Counted from the first letter of the stretch, positions 51,765 to 62,254 are shown. The stretch is 64,000 nucleotides of DNA from an uncultured Alphaproteobacteria bacterium (GCA_910585375.1 CAJUCZ010000003.1:1-64000); one strand, 5' to 3'. A program made the numbers and translations. Notes: generated from the sequence alone by a model not told the origin.

Positions 51765-52181
51765 CTATCCGAAAATCTCTATCCGGCTGAAAAAGAAACT
51801 GATTTCTCTTTCGGCACTTTCCAAAGAATCAGAACCGTGAACCGTGTTCTTATCAATTGACAAAGCAAAAGTCTTGCGGATAGTCCCTTCTTCCGCCACG
51901 GCCGGATTCGTTGCGCCCATAATTTTACGATAACGCGCAACCGCATCTTCCGCTTCCAAAACCTGCACAACAACCGGCGCCGAAGTCATAATCTCCACCA
52001 AACTCGGAAAAAAGACTTTTCCTTTGTGCTCGCCGTAAAACTCTTCAGCCTGTTCTTTGGAAAGCAGGATTCGTTTCTGGGCAATAATCTTAAGTCCGGC
52101 ATCTTCAATCATGGCATTGACTTTTCCGGTAATATTCCGCGTTGTGGCATCCGGTTTGATAATAGATAACGTTCTTTCCAT
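51765..52181 (-). CDS. ndk: Nucleoside diphosphate kinase
   Basis: Ndk transfers the gamma-phosphate between nucleoside triphosphates and diphosphates, balancing NTP pools. The 138 residues have the active His in NTVHGSDSLESAEREI and the opening ERTLSIIKPDATTRN. Length and start (GGAAG upstream) are normal. Confidence 0.96.
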   Translation of the reverse strand: MERTLSIIKPDATTRNITGKVNAMIEDAGLKIIAQKRILLSKEQAEEFYGEHKGKVFFPSLVEIMTSAPVVVQVLEAEDAVARYRKIMGATNPAVAEEGTIRKTFALSIDKNTVHGSDSLESAEREISFFFSRIEIFG

Positions 52182-52361
52182 AATTCTTCCTTTTCAGTCA
52201 AATATTATTTCAGTTGACGCTTATCTTAGTACATTATTCCAAATAAGCAATTTTTTTATAATATATTTTCCAAAGATTTTACAATTTTAATAGACTTTTG
52301 AAAAATAAGAGAGTAAACAAATAAAAAAAAATTTATAAAACATAACCAGGGGACAAGAAAG

Positions 52362-53366
52362 ATGCAGAAAGATTCCTATATCGGCGGCCTGATTGCAAAA
52401 GCCCGCCGGCACCATAAAACCATTGTTTTGCCGGAAGGCGAAGACGAACGCGTTTTAAAAGCCGCTCACCTTATTCGCGAAGAAAAAATTGCTGAACTCG
52501 TTATCCTCGGCAATGTTGAAGAAATAAGCGCTTATTTTGCCAAAAACAACTGGAGTTTGGAAGGCATCACGCTGATTGATCCGTCCAAATCCGAAAAACT
52601 CACCGTTTATGCCGACCTGCTGTACAATCTGCGCAAAGACAAAGGCATGAGCGAGGAAGATGCACGTAAAACAGCGCTGAACCACAACTATTTCGGAACA
52701 TTAATGGTCAAAAACGGCGACGCCGACGGCATGGTTTCCGGCGCCAACCACTCTACGGCCGATACTGTCCGCCCTGCTTTGCAGATTATCAAATCAGCCC
52801 GCAAAGACCGCGGCGTATCTTCTTTCTTTATCATGGTGCGCGACAACAAGCCTTATATCTTTTCCGACTGCGCCATTACGCTGAATCCGACTGACAAAGA
52901 AATGGCCGACATTGCCATGGAAAGCATTGAAAGCGCCTTGCAGTTTGATATCGATCCCAATGTTGCCATGTTGTCTTATTCAACTTACGGCTCAGGCAAA
53001 GGCGAGTCTGTCGAAAAAGTTCAAAGAGCCGTAAAAATGGCCAAAGAAATGGTTACGCAGGAATTTGCCGGCAAAAATGTCAAACTTGACGGAGAAATGC
53101 AGGCCGATGCGGCTCTGGCACCGGTCGTTGCGGCAAAAAAAGCGCCGGGCAGCGATGTTGCGGGCCATGCCAACGTTCTGATTTTCCCGAATCTTGACGC
53201 CGGAAATATCTCTTACAAATTAATGCAGCGTCTTGGCGGTGCCGAAGCTTACGGCCCGATGCTGCAGGGGCTGAACGCGCCGATTAATGACTTGTCCCGC
53301 GGCTGCTTTGCCGAAGACATCGTCAGTGTTGTCGCCATTACCGTTTTGCAAACTGTTAAAAAATAA
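52362..53366 (+). CDS. pta: Phosphate acetyltransferase
   Basis: Pta interconverts acetyl-CoA and acetyl phosphate. The 334-residue short form has IVLPEGEDERVLKAA near the start, GDADGMVSGANHSTADTVRPALQI in the middle and SRGCFAEDIVSVVAITVLQT at the end. It lacks the N-terminal regulatory domain of the enterobacterial enzyme. ackA follows after 12 bases, so both make acetate and ATP from acetyl-CoA. GGGGAC precedes the start. Confidence 0.95.
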   Translation: MQKDSYIGGLIAKARRHHKTIVLPEGEDERVLKAAHLIREEKIAELVILGNVEEISAYFAKNNWSLEGITLIDPSKSEKLTVYADLLYNLRKDKGMSEEDARKTALNHNYFGTLMVKNGDADGMVSGANHSTADTVRPALQIIKSARKDRGVSSFFIMVRDNKPYIFSDCAITLNPTDKEMADIAMESIESALQFDIDPNVAMLSYSTYGSGKGESVEKVQRAVKMAKEMVTQEFAGKNVKLDGEMQADAALAPVVAAKKAPGSDVAGHANVLIFPNLDAGNISYKLMQRLGGAEAYGPMLQGLNAPINDLSRGCFAEDIVSVVAITVLQTVKK

Positions 53367-53378
53367 AGGATAAATTGA

Positions 53379-54581
53379 ATGAAAATCTTAGTACTCAACT
53401 CCGGTTCATCCACACTCAAATATCAGTTGTTTGAGGTCGAAGGCGATAAGTATAACGTCATTGCCAAAGGCAACGCCGAACGCATCGGCATCCCCGGCTC
53501 TTTTGTAGGCATCAAATATGCCAATGGCGAAAAAAGAACGGTTGACGTCAACCTGCCGACTCACAATGAAGCCTTAAGAGAAGTTTTCGCCCTGCTGTTG
53601 GACGGTGTGATTGAAAGCCTTGACGAAATAAAAGCTGTCGGACATCGCGTGGTTCACGGCGGAGAAACTTTCAAAAAATCAACGCTGGTTGACGAAAAAG
53701 TCATTAAAGAAATCGAAGACCTGTCCATTCTGGCACCGTTGCACAATCCGGCTGCCGTTTTGGGTATTCGCGCCGTTCAAAAGGCATTGCCGCAAACACC
53801 GCAAGTCGTAACCTTTGATACGGCTTTCCACCAGACCATGCCGAAAAAAGCTTTTTTGTACGGCCTGCCGCTGGAACAATACACCCAGCATAAAATCCGC
53901 AAATACGGCGCTCACGGAACTTCTCATCAGTATGTTGCCGAAGAAGCCGCTAAAATTTTGGGACGCAAAGGCAAATTCATCACTTGCCACATCGGCAGCG
54001 GCGCTTCCATTTCTGCCGTAGACAACGGTGTCTGCGTAGATACGTCCATGGGTTTCACACCGCTTGGCGGCATCATCATGGGTACCCGTACCGGCGATAT
54101 GGATCCGTATATTCCGTTGCATATTATGAAATACCAGAACAAAACGGTCGACGAGGTCAACACGTTGATGAACAAACAAAGCGGCATGCAGGGACTGGCC
54201 GGATACAGCGACATGCGCGATGTGGAAGCGGAATATCTGAAAGGCAACCCGCGTGCCATTGACGCTCTGGAAGCTTATGTTTATACCATCACCAAATTCA
54301 TCGGCAGCTATATTGCAGCCATGGGCGGTGTCGATGCCATCATCTTTACGGCCGGCGTCGGCGAGAATTCTCCGATTGTCCGCAGCAAGGTTCTGAATAA
54401 CCTGAAATATCTGGGCATTGAGATTGATGATGAAAAGAACAATATCCGCGGCGAACAAAATATGATTACAACCCCGAACTCCAAAGTTAAGGCTTTTGTA
54501 ATCCCGACCAATGAAGAATTGGTTATTGCCCGCGATACCAAAAATCTGGTTGCCAAAGAACTGAACAATAAAGTTGCCTGA
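53379..54581 (+). CDS. ackA: Acetate kinase
   Basis: AckA converts acetyl phosphate and ADP to acetate and ATP. The 400 residues open with ILVLNSGSSTLKYQLFE and show VTFDTAFHQTMP, THTSHQYV-type region (AHGTSHQYVAEEA), HIGSGAS and GGIIMGTRTGDMDP, all signatures of the acetate kinase family. Second gene of pta-ackA; a terminator follows. Confidence 0.96.
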   Translation: MKILVLNSGSSTLKYQLFEVEGDKYNVIAKGNAERIGIPGSFVGIKYANGEKRTVDVNLPTHNEALREVFALLLDGVIESLDEIKAVGHRVVHGGETFKKSTLVDEKVIKEIEDLSILAPLHNPAAVLGIRAVQKALPQTPQVVTFDTAFHQTMPKKAFLYGLPLEQYTQHKIRKYGAHGTSHQYVAEEAAKILGRKGKFITCHIGSGASISAVDNGVCVDTSMGFTPLGGIIMGTRTGDMDPYIPLHIMKYQNKTVDEVNTLMNKQSGMQGLAGYSDMRDVEAEYLKGNPRAIDALEAYVYTITKFIGSYIAAMGGVDAIIFTAGVGENSPIVRSKVLNNLKYLGIEIDDEKNNIRGEQNMITTPNSKVKAFVIPTNEELVIARDTKNLVAKELNNKVA

Positions 54582-54606
54582 AAGCACCGGAGTTAATTCA
54601 TCTGTA

Positions 54607-54631
54607 AACGCCCCGCATGGGGCGTTTTTTT
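54607..54631 (+). terminator. ackA terminator
   Basis: The perfect stem AACGCCCC/GGGGCGTT with a 3-base centre is followed by TTTTT, 25 bases after ackA. Confidence 0.88.
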
Positions 54632-54722
54632 ATTCCGTGCATTCTCCCGTCATGGTAGTGCGGCCTCACCTCAGTCAAACCAACCGTTGCCGTTGTTCGC
54701 CTCAGTCTGCAAGGCAAAAAGC

Positions 54723-57700
54723 CTACAACTGAGCACCGCTTGCCAGCGAGGCAATCTTGGCAACATAAGATTTGATTGTCTCAACGCGGGTCACATAACT
54801 TTCCAGATTTTTCTCCACAAAAAGTTTCTGATCAGGACGAATTTTGATTGCCCCGAACTGCCGGTTGATAAAGTCAATCAAAGCCTCCGGCTTGGCAAAA
54901 ACATTATTGCGGAACGTAATCAGAAAACCTTTTGTCCCGGCATCAATTTTTTCAATATTCGCCTCACGGCACAAGATTTTAATCTCCACGGTCTTCAACA
55001 GATTGTCCACCTCGTCAGGCAGTTTTCCGAAACGGTCGGTCAATTCCTCACGCATATCAATAATACCGGTTTTGTCTTTAATCTCACCGATTCGCTTATA
55101 CAACCCGAGCCGCACGCCCAAATCACGCACATAGCTTTCCGGAATCATAATCGGAATACCGGTTGTAATCTGCGGTGCCCAATCGCTGATACACTGAGCC
55201 TTTTCTTCTTCCTCTCCGGCTTTCAGACGGCGGATTTCTTCTTCCAGCATATGCTCATACAAAGCAATGCCGACTTCTTTGATATGGCCGGACTGTTCCT
55301 CGCCCAGAATATTTCCGGAACCGCGGATATCCATATCATGGCTGGCCAAAGAAAATCCGGCGCCCAGCGTATCCAGCGCCTGCAGAATATTCAACCGCCG
55401 TTCGGCAATCGGATTCAGCCTTTTTTGTTTTGGAACGGTAAAATAACAATAGCCGCGCAACTTCGCACGTCCGACCCGCCCTTTCAGCTGGTAAAGCTGC
55501 GCCAGCCCGAACATATCGGAACGGTGAATAATCATCGTATTAACCGTAGGCATATCAATTCCCGATTCGATAATCGTCGTCGAAAGCAGAATATCGGCCT
55601 TGCCATCAGCAAAATCCGTCATTACACTTTCCAACTGCTTGACCGGCATCTGCCCGTGCGCTACCAGAATTTTTACATCCGGCACCAGCTCACGTAATTC
55701 CTTTTCCACGCCGAAAATATCAGAAACCCTCGGACAAACAAAGAATGTTTGCCCGCCGCGGAATTTCTCACGGTAAATTGCCTCTTTAATCATCACCTTG
55801 TCAAACGGCATCACAAAAGTTCTGGCGGCCAGCCGGTCAACCGGCGGGGTCGAGATAATGCTGAGCTGCTTGACGCCGGTCAGCGAAAGCTGCAATGTCC
55901 GCGGGATCGGCGTCGCCGTCAGGGTCAGAACATGCACGTCAGATTTTATCTGCTTGAGTTTTTCTTTATGAGCCACGCCAAAATGCTGCTCCTCGTCAAT
56001 AATCAACAGCCCGAGATTGCAAAATTCCAAATCTTTGGCCAACAAGGCATGGGTTCCGATAACAATTTCGATTGAGCCGTTTTTCAGCCCTTCTTTAACT
56101 TCTTTGGCTTCCTTCGGCGTCACCAGCCGAGACAGCATCCGAACTTTTACCGGAAAACCTTCCATCCTTTTTTTGAAGTTGTAATAATGCTGACGGGCAA
56201 GAAGCGTTGTCGGCACAATCAGCGCCACCTGCGCACCGGAAGCGGCTACCGCAAATGCCGCACGCAAAGCTACTTCCGTCTTGCCAAACCCCACATCACC
56301 GCATACCAGCCTGTCCATCGGAATCCCACAGTTCAAATCCTGCAAAACATCGGATATTGCATTTATCTGGTCATCTGTTTCATTATACGGAAACTTGGCG
56401 CAAAACTCATCATACATCCCCTGCGGCGGAATAAAATTCTCAGCTTTTTTCAAATGCCGTTCTGCGGCAATTTTAATCAGCTTTTCGGCAATATCGCGAA
56501 TACGCTGCTTAACGCGGGCTTTCTTGGCCTGCCACGCCACGCCGCCGATGGTGTCAAGCTGAATGTTATCGTCTTCAATGCCGTAACGCGAAATCACGTC
56601 AATATTTTCCACCGGCACAAACAGCTTGGCATCATTGGCATAAAGAATTTTCAGACAATCATGCGGCGCTCCGCCGGCCACGATATTTTCCAACCCTAAA
56701 AACTTGCCGATACCGTGCTCGATATGTACAACCAATTCACCGACCGACAAAGACGACACGTCGGCAATAAAGTCTTTGGCCGTCACTTTTTTGGCCACAC
56801 GGCGGTTCTGACGCTCGCCGAGAATGTCCTGCTCCGAAATCAGGCAAAATCCGTCCCCTCTGAAACCGTGCGCCAGATTCATCACCGTCAAAACCACATG
56901 GCTCTTGGCTTTTTTAACCGCCTCTTCCCAACTGTCGGCAAAAGCCGGAGCCTCAAGCCCGTATTCGCTCATCAAAGAGAACACGCGTTCCCGCGATCCT
57001 TCGGAATAGCAGCAGACAATCCGCCGGAGCTTTTTGTTCTCTTCCAGATAACTTTTCAGCTCCTCATAAACCTGTCGGGCATTAATATTCTTGTTATGGG
57101 CAAAATCCCGCGCCGGCAAAACACCTGCATTGACAACATTGTCGTCTTCCGGCAGATACAGCGGATTAAACACAATCCCTTCCCGCCGTTTGAAAATGTT
57201 TTTAATCTCGTCCGGCTTAAGATAAAGCAAATCCGGACACACGGGACGATAAACGTCTTCCTCCGCCGCCGACTTTATATTCAGTGTATCCAGCCGCGCC
57301 TGATAATAGTCAACAATGCTCTCGGCCTTGGCATGCAGCGCGTCTTCCAGATTTTTTCCGCTGATAACATAAGCCGAGGGCATATAATCAAACAAACTCG
57401 GCAACGAATCTTCATAAAAAAACGGGAGCCAGTTTTCCATACCCAAATGCTTTTTGCCGTTGGAAACCGCTTCATAAATTTCATCGTCTTTGAAAGCCGC
57501 GCCAAAAGCCTCACGATACTTGCCGCGAAAAGATTTTATCGTATTGGCGTCAAGAATAACCTCGCTCATTACCTTAAAGCCATAAGACTTAAGCTCGCCG
57601 GTCGTCCGCTGGCTCATTGCGTCAAAAGTCCGGATACGCTCCACCTCATCACCGAAAAGGTCTATGCGCAGCGGCTCTTCCGTCCCCACGGGAAATATGT

Positions 57701-58205
57701 CGATAATATCACCGCGCACGGCATATTCGCCCGGTTCAATCACCTGTTCCACCCGATTGTAGCCGTTAATATTGGCATAATGCAGAAAAGCATTAAAATC
57801 CAAAGTCTTACCGACAATCACTTCCTTGCGCGAATTCAAAAAGACTTTTGCCGGCGGCAGCTTCTGCATGAGCGCACCGGCACTGGTAAGAACAATCCGC
57901 GGCTTTTTAGGCGCCGGATTGACAGCCAGTTCGGCCAGCGTTTCAATCCGCTGCGCCACAATATTCACATTCGGCGAAACCCGGTCATAAGGCACGGTAT
58001 CCCATGCCGGAAAACGCAGAACCACTGCATCCGGCGCAATTGTTTCCAGCACGTCGGCGGCCTTTGCCAGTTCCACACCATCACTGAGAATATATAAAAT
58101 GTCTTTGTCTGACGTTTTCACAAGTTCGGAAAGCAAAAGTGCGTCATAGCCTTCCGCCACTGCCGAAACCGTTCTGCCTTTCAGGGTTTCAATATCTTTC
58201 TTCAT
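54723..58205 (-). CDS. mfd: Transcription-repair coupling factor Mfd
   Basis: Mfd removes stalled RNA polymerase and recruits UvrA. The 1160 residues have the UvrB-homology module (1-450), the polymerase-interacting domain (about 490-570, VHIEHGIGKFLGLE), the RecG-like translocase with Walker A CGDVGFGKTEVA, DEEQHFG and the TRG motif region (LKGRVGRAKLRGYCYF), and the C-terminal TRCF domain. The length is normal. Convergent with ackA and divergent from recG with 87 bases between starts. Confidence 0.96.
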   Translation of the reverse strand: MKKDIETLKGRTVSAVAEGYDALLLSELVKTSDKDILYILSDGVELAKAADVLETIAPDAVVLRFPAWDTVPYDRVSPNVNIVAQRIETLAELAVNPAPKKPRIVLTSAGALMQKLPPAKVFLNSRKEVIVGKTLDFNAFLHYANINGYNRVEQVIEPGEYAVRGDIIDIFPVGTEEPLRIDLFGDEVERIRTFDAMSQRTTGELKSYGFKVMSEVILDANTIKSFRGKYREAFGAAFKDDEIYEAVSNGKKHLGMENWLPFFYEDSLPSLFDYMPSAYVISGKNLEDALHAKAESIVDYYQARLDTLNIKSAAEEDVYRPVCPDLLYLKPDEIKNIFKRREGIVFNPLYLPEDDNVVNAGVLPARDFAHNKNINARQVYEELKSYLEENKKLRRIVCCYSEGSRERVFSLMSEYGLEAPAFADSWEEAVKKAKSHVVLTVMNLAHGFRGDGFCLISEQDILGERQNRRVAKKVTAKDFIADVSSLSVGELVVHIEHGIGKFLGLENIVAGGAPHDCLKILYANDAKLFVPVENIDVISRYGIEDDNIQLDTIGGVAWQAKKARVKQRIRDIAEKLIKIAAERHLKKAENFIPPQGMYDEFCAKFPYNETDDQINAISDVLQDLNCGIPMDRLVCGDVGFGKTEVALRAAFAVAASGAQVALIVPTTLLARQHYYNFKKRMEGFPVKVRMLSRLVTPKEAKEVKEGLKNGSIEIVIGTHALLAKDLEFCNLGLLIIDEEQHFGVAHKEKLKQIKSDVHVLTLTATPIPRTLQLSLTGVKQLSIISTPPVDRLAARTFVMPFDKVMIKEAIYREKFRGGQTFFVCPRVSDIFGVEKELRELVPDVKILVAHGQMPVKQLESVMTDFADGKADILLSTTIIESGIDMPTVNTMIIHRSDMFGLAQLYQLKGRVGRAKLRGYCYFTVPKQKRLNPIAERRLNILQALDTLGAGFSLASHDMDIRGSGNILGEEQSGHIKEVGIALYEHMLEEEIRRLKAGEEEEKAQCISDWAPQITTGIPIMIPESYVRDLGVRLGLYKRIGEIKDKTGIIDMREELTDRFGKLPDEVDNLLKTVEIKILCREANIEKIDAGTKGFLITFRNNVFAKPEALIDFINRQFGAIKIRPDQKLFVEKNLESYVTRVETIKSYVAKIASLASGAQL

Positions 58206-58292
58206 GTTATTATTCTTTGTTTACAATTTATGATAAACTATATACAATACAGCTATTATATCAACCCATTTTTTTTAATTTAAGGCATCAAA

Positions 58293-60377
58293 ATGCGTCC
58301 GGAAATCCTGTATCCGTTATTCGCCGACATCACAACCATAAACGGCCTTGGCGAAAAAGGCGCCAAACTTGCGGAACGCCTGCTGGGCGGCAGAAAAATT
58401 CTGGATTTGATATTCCACCTGCCGTCAGGTATTGTCGACCGGAGATATTCGCCGCTTTTAATGCAGGCCAGGCTTGGCGTTGTCTGCACAATTAAAGCCC
58501 GAGTTATGGAACATATTGTACCGGCGCGCAAATCCCAGCCTTACCGCGTGGTGGTCGATGACGGCTCAGACCAGCTGATTCTAAGCTTTTTCCGCGCCTA
58601 CCCCGACAGTATCAGAAAAAATCTGCCTGTAGGCAGCGAACGTGTCATCAGCGGCAAACTGGAACGCTTTAACCACGCTTTACAAATGAGCCACCCTGAT
58701 TACATTGTCAAACCGGAAGACATCGGGCAGGTCTTAAAAGTCGAGAGCGTCTATCCGCTTACCGCCGGTCTGACCAATAAAATGCTGTCAAAATGGATAA
58801 CACAGGCCTTGTACCGCGTCCCCGTTTTTCCGGAATGGCAAAACCCCGATTTTGTAAAACAGCAAAATTTTCCAAGCTTCAACGAGGCACTGCAACAAGC
58901 GCACAATCCGCAAAAACTGACAGATTTGGAACCTAACACGCTCGCCCGTACCCGCTTGGCTTACGATGAACTTCTGGCCAACCAGCTGGCACTCGGCATT
59001 GTCCGTCAAAAGGTCAAAAAACAGCATGGCAGAGAGATAAAAGGCAACGGCATGCTGCGCAAAAAAATTCTGGAAAAACTGCCTTTTGAACTGACAAACG
59101 CCCAAAAACGGGTTTTGGAAGAAATTTATGCCGATCAGTCCTCGCCTTTCCGAATGCTGCGCCTGTTGCAGGGCGATGTCGGCTCCGGCAAAACAATTGT
59201 TGCGCTGCTGACAATGCTCAATGCTGTAGAAACCGGCGCACAGGCGGCTATTATGGCTCCGACCGAAATTCTGGCCGCCCAACATCTCGAAACCATTAAA
59301 CCGCTTTGCGAAGAAATCGGAATTCGCGCCGAACTTCTGACCGGCCGTATCAAAGGCAAACTTCGTACTAAAATTTTGCAAGAACTGGAAGCCGGAAAAA
59401 TTAAAATCCTCATCGGCACCCACGCTCTTTTTCAGGAAGACGTCAAATTCAAAGACCTCGCCTGCGTTATTGTCGATGAACAGCACCGATTCGGCGTCCA
59501 CCAGCGCCTGAGTTTGTCAAACAAAGGCAACCGTGCCGACATTCTGGTCATGACCGCCACGCCGATACCGCGAACTTTGGTTTTAACGGCCTACGGCGAT
59601 ATGGAATATTCAAAAATCGATGAAGTGCCGGCCGGACGCAAACCGGTTGACACCAGAACAATCCCGCTGGCAAAAATCAACGAAGTCATCGCTGCCGTCA
59701 AACGCAAAATCGACAGCGGCGTTCGCGGCTATTGGGTCTGCCCGCTGGTTGAAGAAAGCGAAAAATTAGACCTTGCCGCCGCACAGGAACGCTGCGAAAG
59801 CCTGCAAAAAATCTTTGGCAGCAAAGTGGGCCTCGTTCACGGCAAAATGAAAGAGAAAGAAAAAGACGAGATCATGCAAAAATTCAAAAAAGGCGAGATA
59901 TCCCTGCTCATTGCCACAACCGTCATTGAAGTCGGCGTCAATGTGCCGGAAGCAACGATTATGGTTATTGAACACGCCGAACGCTTCGGGCTGGCTCAGC
60001 TGCACCAGCTGCGCGGACGCATTAAACGCGGTTTTGAAGCCTCAACCTGCCTGTTGTTATACAACTACCCTCTGAGCGCAACCTCGCGTGCCCGTCTGAA
60101 TACAATGCGCAAAACAGAAGACGGCTTCGAGATTGCGGAAGAAGACCTGAACCTGCGCGGCGGCGGCGAAATCCTCGGCACCAGACAAAGCGGCTTCAAC
60201 CAATTCCGCATTGCCGATATGGCAATCCATAAAGATCTGCTCCATACAGCCAATCAGGACGCCAAAATGATTTTGGAACTGGATCCGGATTTGCAAACCC
60301 CGCGCGGACAAGCCCTGCGCACTCTGCTTTATTTGTTTGAACGCGATGATGCAGTTAAAACCTATCTCGCCGGCTGA
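58293..60377 (+). CDS. recG: ATP-dependent DNA helicase RecG
   Basis: RecG remodels stalled replication forks and branch-migrates recombination intermediates. The 694 residues have the N-terminal wedge OB-fold (about 60-150), Walker A LQGDVGSGKTIVAL, DEQHRFGVHQR, and the helicase C-terminal motifs ATTVIEVGVNVPEA and QLRGRIKRG. The family-typical end ILGTRQSGFNQFRIADM is present. Length normal. Confidence 0.96.
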   Translation: MRPEILYPLFADITTINGLGEKGAKLAERLLGGRKILDLIFHLPSGIVDRRYSPLLMQARLGVVCTIKARVMEHIVPARKSQPYRVVVDDGSDQLILSFFRAYPDSIRKNLPVGSERVISGKLERFNHALQMSHPDYIVKPEDIGQVLKVESVYPLTAGLTNKMLSKWITQALYRVPVFPEWQNPDFVKQQNFPSFNEALQQAHNPQKLTDLEPNTLARTRLAYDELLANQLALGIVRQKVKKQHGREIKGNGMLRKKILEKLPFELTNAQKRVLEEIYADQSSPFRMLRLLQGDVGSGKTIVALLTMLNAVETGAQAAIMAPTEILAAQHLETIKPLCEEIGIRAELLTGRIKGKLRTKILQELEAGKIKILIGTHALFQEDVKFKDLACVIVDEQHRFGVHQRLSLSNKGNRADILVMTATPIPRTLVLTAYGDMEYSKIDEVPAGRKPVDTRTIPLAKINEVIAAVKRKIDSGVRGYWVCPLVEESEKLDLAAAQERCESLQKIFGSKVGLVHGKMKEKEKDEIMQKFKKGEISLLIATTVIEVGVNVPEATIMVIEHAERFGLAQLHQLRGRIKRGFEASTCLLLYNYPLSATSRARLNTMRKTEDGFEIAEEDLNLRGGGEILGTRQSGFNQFRIADMAIHKDLLHTANQDAKMILELDPDLQTPRGQALRTLLYLFERDDAVKTYLAG

Positions 60378-60438
60378 TTAATTAACAGCTTTTGAGATTA
60401 ACATACTGATATTTTAAACAAATATAATACAAAAGAAA

Positions 60439-60512
60439 ACGTCCGGAGCTGCAACACCGGACGTTCTTGATGACAAAAAACCGCTGAAATTTCAACGGCT
60501 TTTAAATTTTTC
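60439..60512. terminator. Two terminator hairpins between recG and the minus-strand gene
   Basis: A perfect stem AACGTCCGG/CCGGACGTT (60439-60466) and a second, CCGCTGAAAT/ATTTCAACGG with one mismatch and A/T-runs on both sides (60475-60512). The second can work in both directions, the first mainly for the plus strand. Confidence 0.65.
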
Positions 60513-60518
60513 CCAAGT

Positions 60519-61040
60519 TTAGAATTTTTCTTTAAGAAGCTCTGCAATCAGCAAGCTTTCTTCCGCATGCTCCTCCAAAGCAGATTTCAGGTTCTGCGTT
60601 GCCGGAAGCGACATCAAAAGCAACAAGCAACGGGTTTGTTCATTTTCGGATTTGTCCTTAGGAACCTGTCCTTTAAACATCTCCTGCCGGCGCCAATATT
60701 CCTGCTCCCAGTTAACCTCGGGCATTGCCGCCAAAACAGCTGCAAGGCTGCGAATTTGCCAAAGCTCCGTCAAATTGTCCAAGAGTTCAAAAAACTTGTC
60801 CCAATTGCAATAAAATCCGCAATCCAGCATCCGGTTTTTAAGTGCTTCAATAAAAAAATCTACATAATTGGCAGATTTGGCATAATTCAAAATCATGTAT
60901 TTTCCAAACAGCGGATTTTCATCCAACATCCAATTGCCGATGATGTCGCTCAGCATCTGCTTGCCCTGATCATCCCGCTTTGAAACAATATCCATTAAAT
61001 ACTCACGGTCTGTACTTGGTAATAAAACTTTTAATTCCAT
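60519..61040 (-). CDS. Hypothetical helical protein (173 aa)
   Basis: The product is all-helical and acidic, with Trp-rich stretches (NWMLDENPLFGKYM, NWDKFFELLDNLTELW, NWEQEYWRRQEM). I recognise no family. The start at 61040 (MELKVLLP) is preferred; an upstream in-frame ATG (61094) would add a less likely hydrophobic lead. It lies after dut in the folA-dut direction, with a gap of 77 bases, so it may share the transcript. Confidence 0.6.
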   Translation of the reverse strand: MELKVLLPSTDREYLMDIVSKRDDQGKQMLSDIIGNWMLDENPLFGKYMILNYAKSANYVDFFIEALKNRMLDCGFYCNWDKFFELLDNLTELWQIRSLAAVLAAMPEVNWEQEYWRRQEMFKGQVPKDKSENEQTRCLLLLMSLPATQNLKSALEEHAEESLLIAELLKEKF

Positions 61041-61117
61041 AATGATATATTTTAATAATTCATAAATAAATTTAATTGGCAGGCACTCTATCATACCTGC
61101 CGCAATTTTGCAATATT

Positions 61118-61597
61118 TTATTTTCCGGTAGAACCAAATCCGCCTTCGCCGCGCATTGTCTCATACTTTTCAAACTCCTCAGCCGAAATCTCCTCAAATC
61201 TCGCCCGATAAGGAAAAGGAACTTCAACCTGCGCAATACGCTCTCCGGGATTAATAATATAATCCGTTTCCTCCTGATTATTTGTATTAAGCAAAATAAC
61301 CTTAATCTCGCCGCGATAATCCGTATCAATAATCCCGCCTATGGCAATCACACCTGCTTTCAGAGCTAAACCGCTGCGGGAATTAATCCGGCACCAGATC
61401 GGATATTCGGGAACAAATTTCACACCGGTCGGCACGGCAAACCTTTCTCCCGCTTTCAGAACAACCGGTTCGGATACGGCTGCGCAAATATCAAAACAAA
61501 CGGCATCCGGCATTGAATATTTCAAATTAGCCTCGTTTTCAACATAATGAGGAAGTTTTAATACCTTAATTACCGTTTCCTGCATTTTAAGTTTCAT
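61118..61597 (-). CDS. dut: dUTP diphosphatase
   Basis: Dut hydrolyses dUTP to dUMP, keeping uracil out of DNA and feeding dTMP synthesis. The 159 residues show the five trimeric dUTPase motifs: DICAAVSEPVVL, RINSRSGLALK, GVIAIGGIIDTDYRGEIKVIL, GERIAQVEV and the C-terminal GEGGFGSTG. The sequence GGI at motif 3 (IAIGGIID) is slightly unusual. It begins 3 bases after folA ends, so the two form an operon; both act in thymidylate metabolism. Confidence 0.94.
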   Translation of the reverse strand: MKLKMQETVIKVLKLPHYVENEANLKYSMPDAVCFDICAAVSEPVVLKAGERFAVPTGVKFVPEYPIWCRINSRSGLALKAGVIAIGGIIDTDYRGEIKVILLNTNNQEETDYIINPGERIAQVEVPFPYRARFEEISAEEFEKYETMRGEGGFGSTGK

Positions 61598-61600
61598 ATT

Positions 61601-62167
61601 TCACCCCTCTATTTCCGCCGACAGTTTTTTCAAAACCGCCTGATCAACAAACTCTCCGCGCCGGACATAAATTGCAGTCGTCACATTGTCTTTCTCATAA
61701 TCACAAGAGATTTTGACATATTTTTTATTAAGAACGTCAATACAGGGCGTTATATGAGCAGTTTCACCTTTGCATTCAGGATTTAACTCTCCCCGATAAA
61801 CACAATCAACAACAATTTCCGGCAAAAGTTTCGGCACTGTGGTAAAAAACTGTTCATAAATTTTCGCCCCGCCGGCAATATACAAATCCTCGTCAAAATC
61901 TTTGAATATTTTCAGATTGCCGATGACCAAATGTTTTTGAACATCGGAAACCTCATAATCAGGATCAGAGGTCAGAACAAAGATTCTGGCTTCCGGCAAA
62001 GTCCGCCCCGGCAGAGCTTCATAAGTTTTGCGCCCGATTACAACATTTTGGCCGGTTGCCATACGAACAAACTTTTGCGCATCGGACGGCACATTCCACG
62101 GAATATCAGAACCAATGCCGATAATATTGTCATTTTGATGCCGGCACCAGATTGCAACTTTTGTCAT
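61601..62167 (-). CDS. folA: Dihydrofolate reductase
   Basis: FolA regenerates tetrahydrofolate for thymidylate and purine synthesis; trimethoprim inhibits it. The 188 residues open with KVAIWCRHQNDNIIGIGSDI, followed by PWNVPSDAQKF with the acidic residue, VVIGRKTYEALPGRTLP and LYIAGGAKIYEQF, all family motifs. The start at 62167 is used because GAGGAG lies upstream; a 62197 start would add ten residues. It extends beyond the usual 160-170 residues at the C-terminus by about 20. Confidence 0.9.
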   Translation of the reverse strand: MTKVAIWCRHQNDNIIGIGSDIPWNVPSDAQKFVRMATGQNVVIGRKTYEALPGRTLPEARIFVLTSDPDYEVSDVQKHLVIGNLKIFKDFDEDLYIAGGAKIYEQFFTTVPKLLPEIVVDCVYRGELNPECKGETAHITPCIDVLNKKYVKISCDYEKDNVTTAIYVRRGEFVDQAVLKKLSAEIEG

Positions 62168-62254
62168 TTTATTCTCCTCTGACAAACAAAATATCACAAG
62201 TACCGGTCAAAACAAAAATTCTTGTCCGCTTACCCACAGAATTATTAAAGATTC

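Noticed and set aside
56715..58097. A 460-codon open frame opposite mfd
   Set aside because: It lies entirely antisense to a clear mfd gene, has no ribosome site and its composition is what the mfd codon pattern imposes on the other strand. Similar antisense frames opposite recJ, pgi, ackA and the permease were dropped for the same reason.
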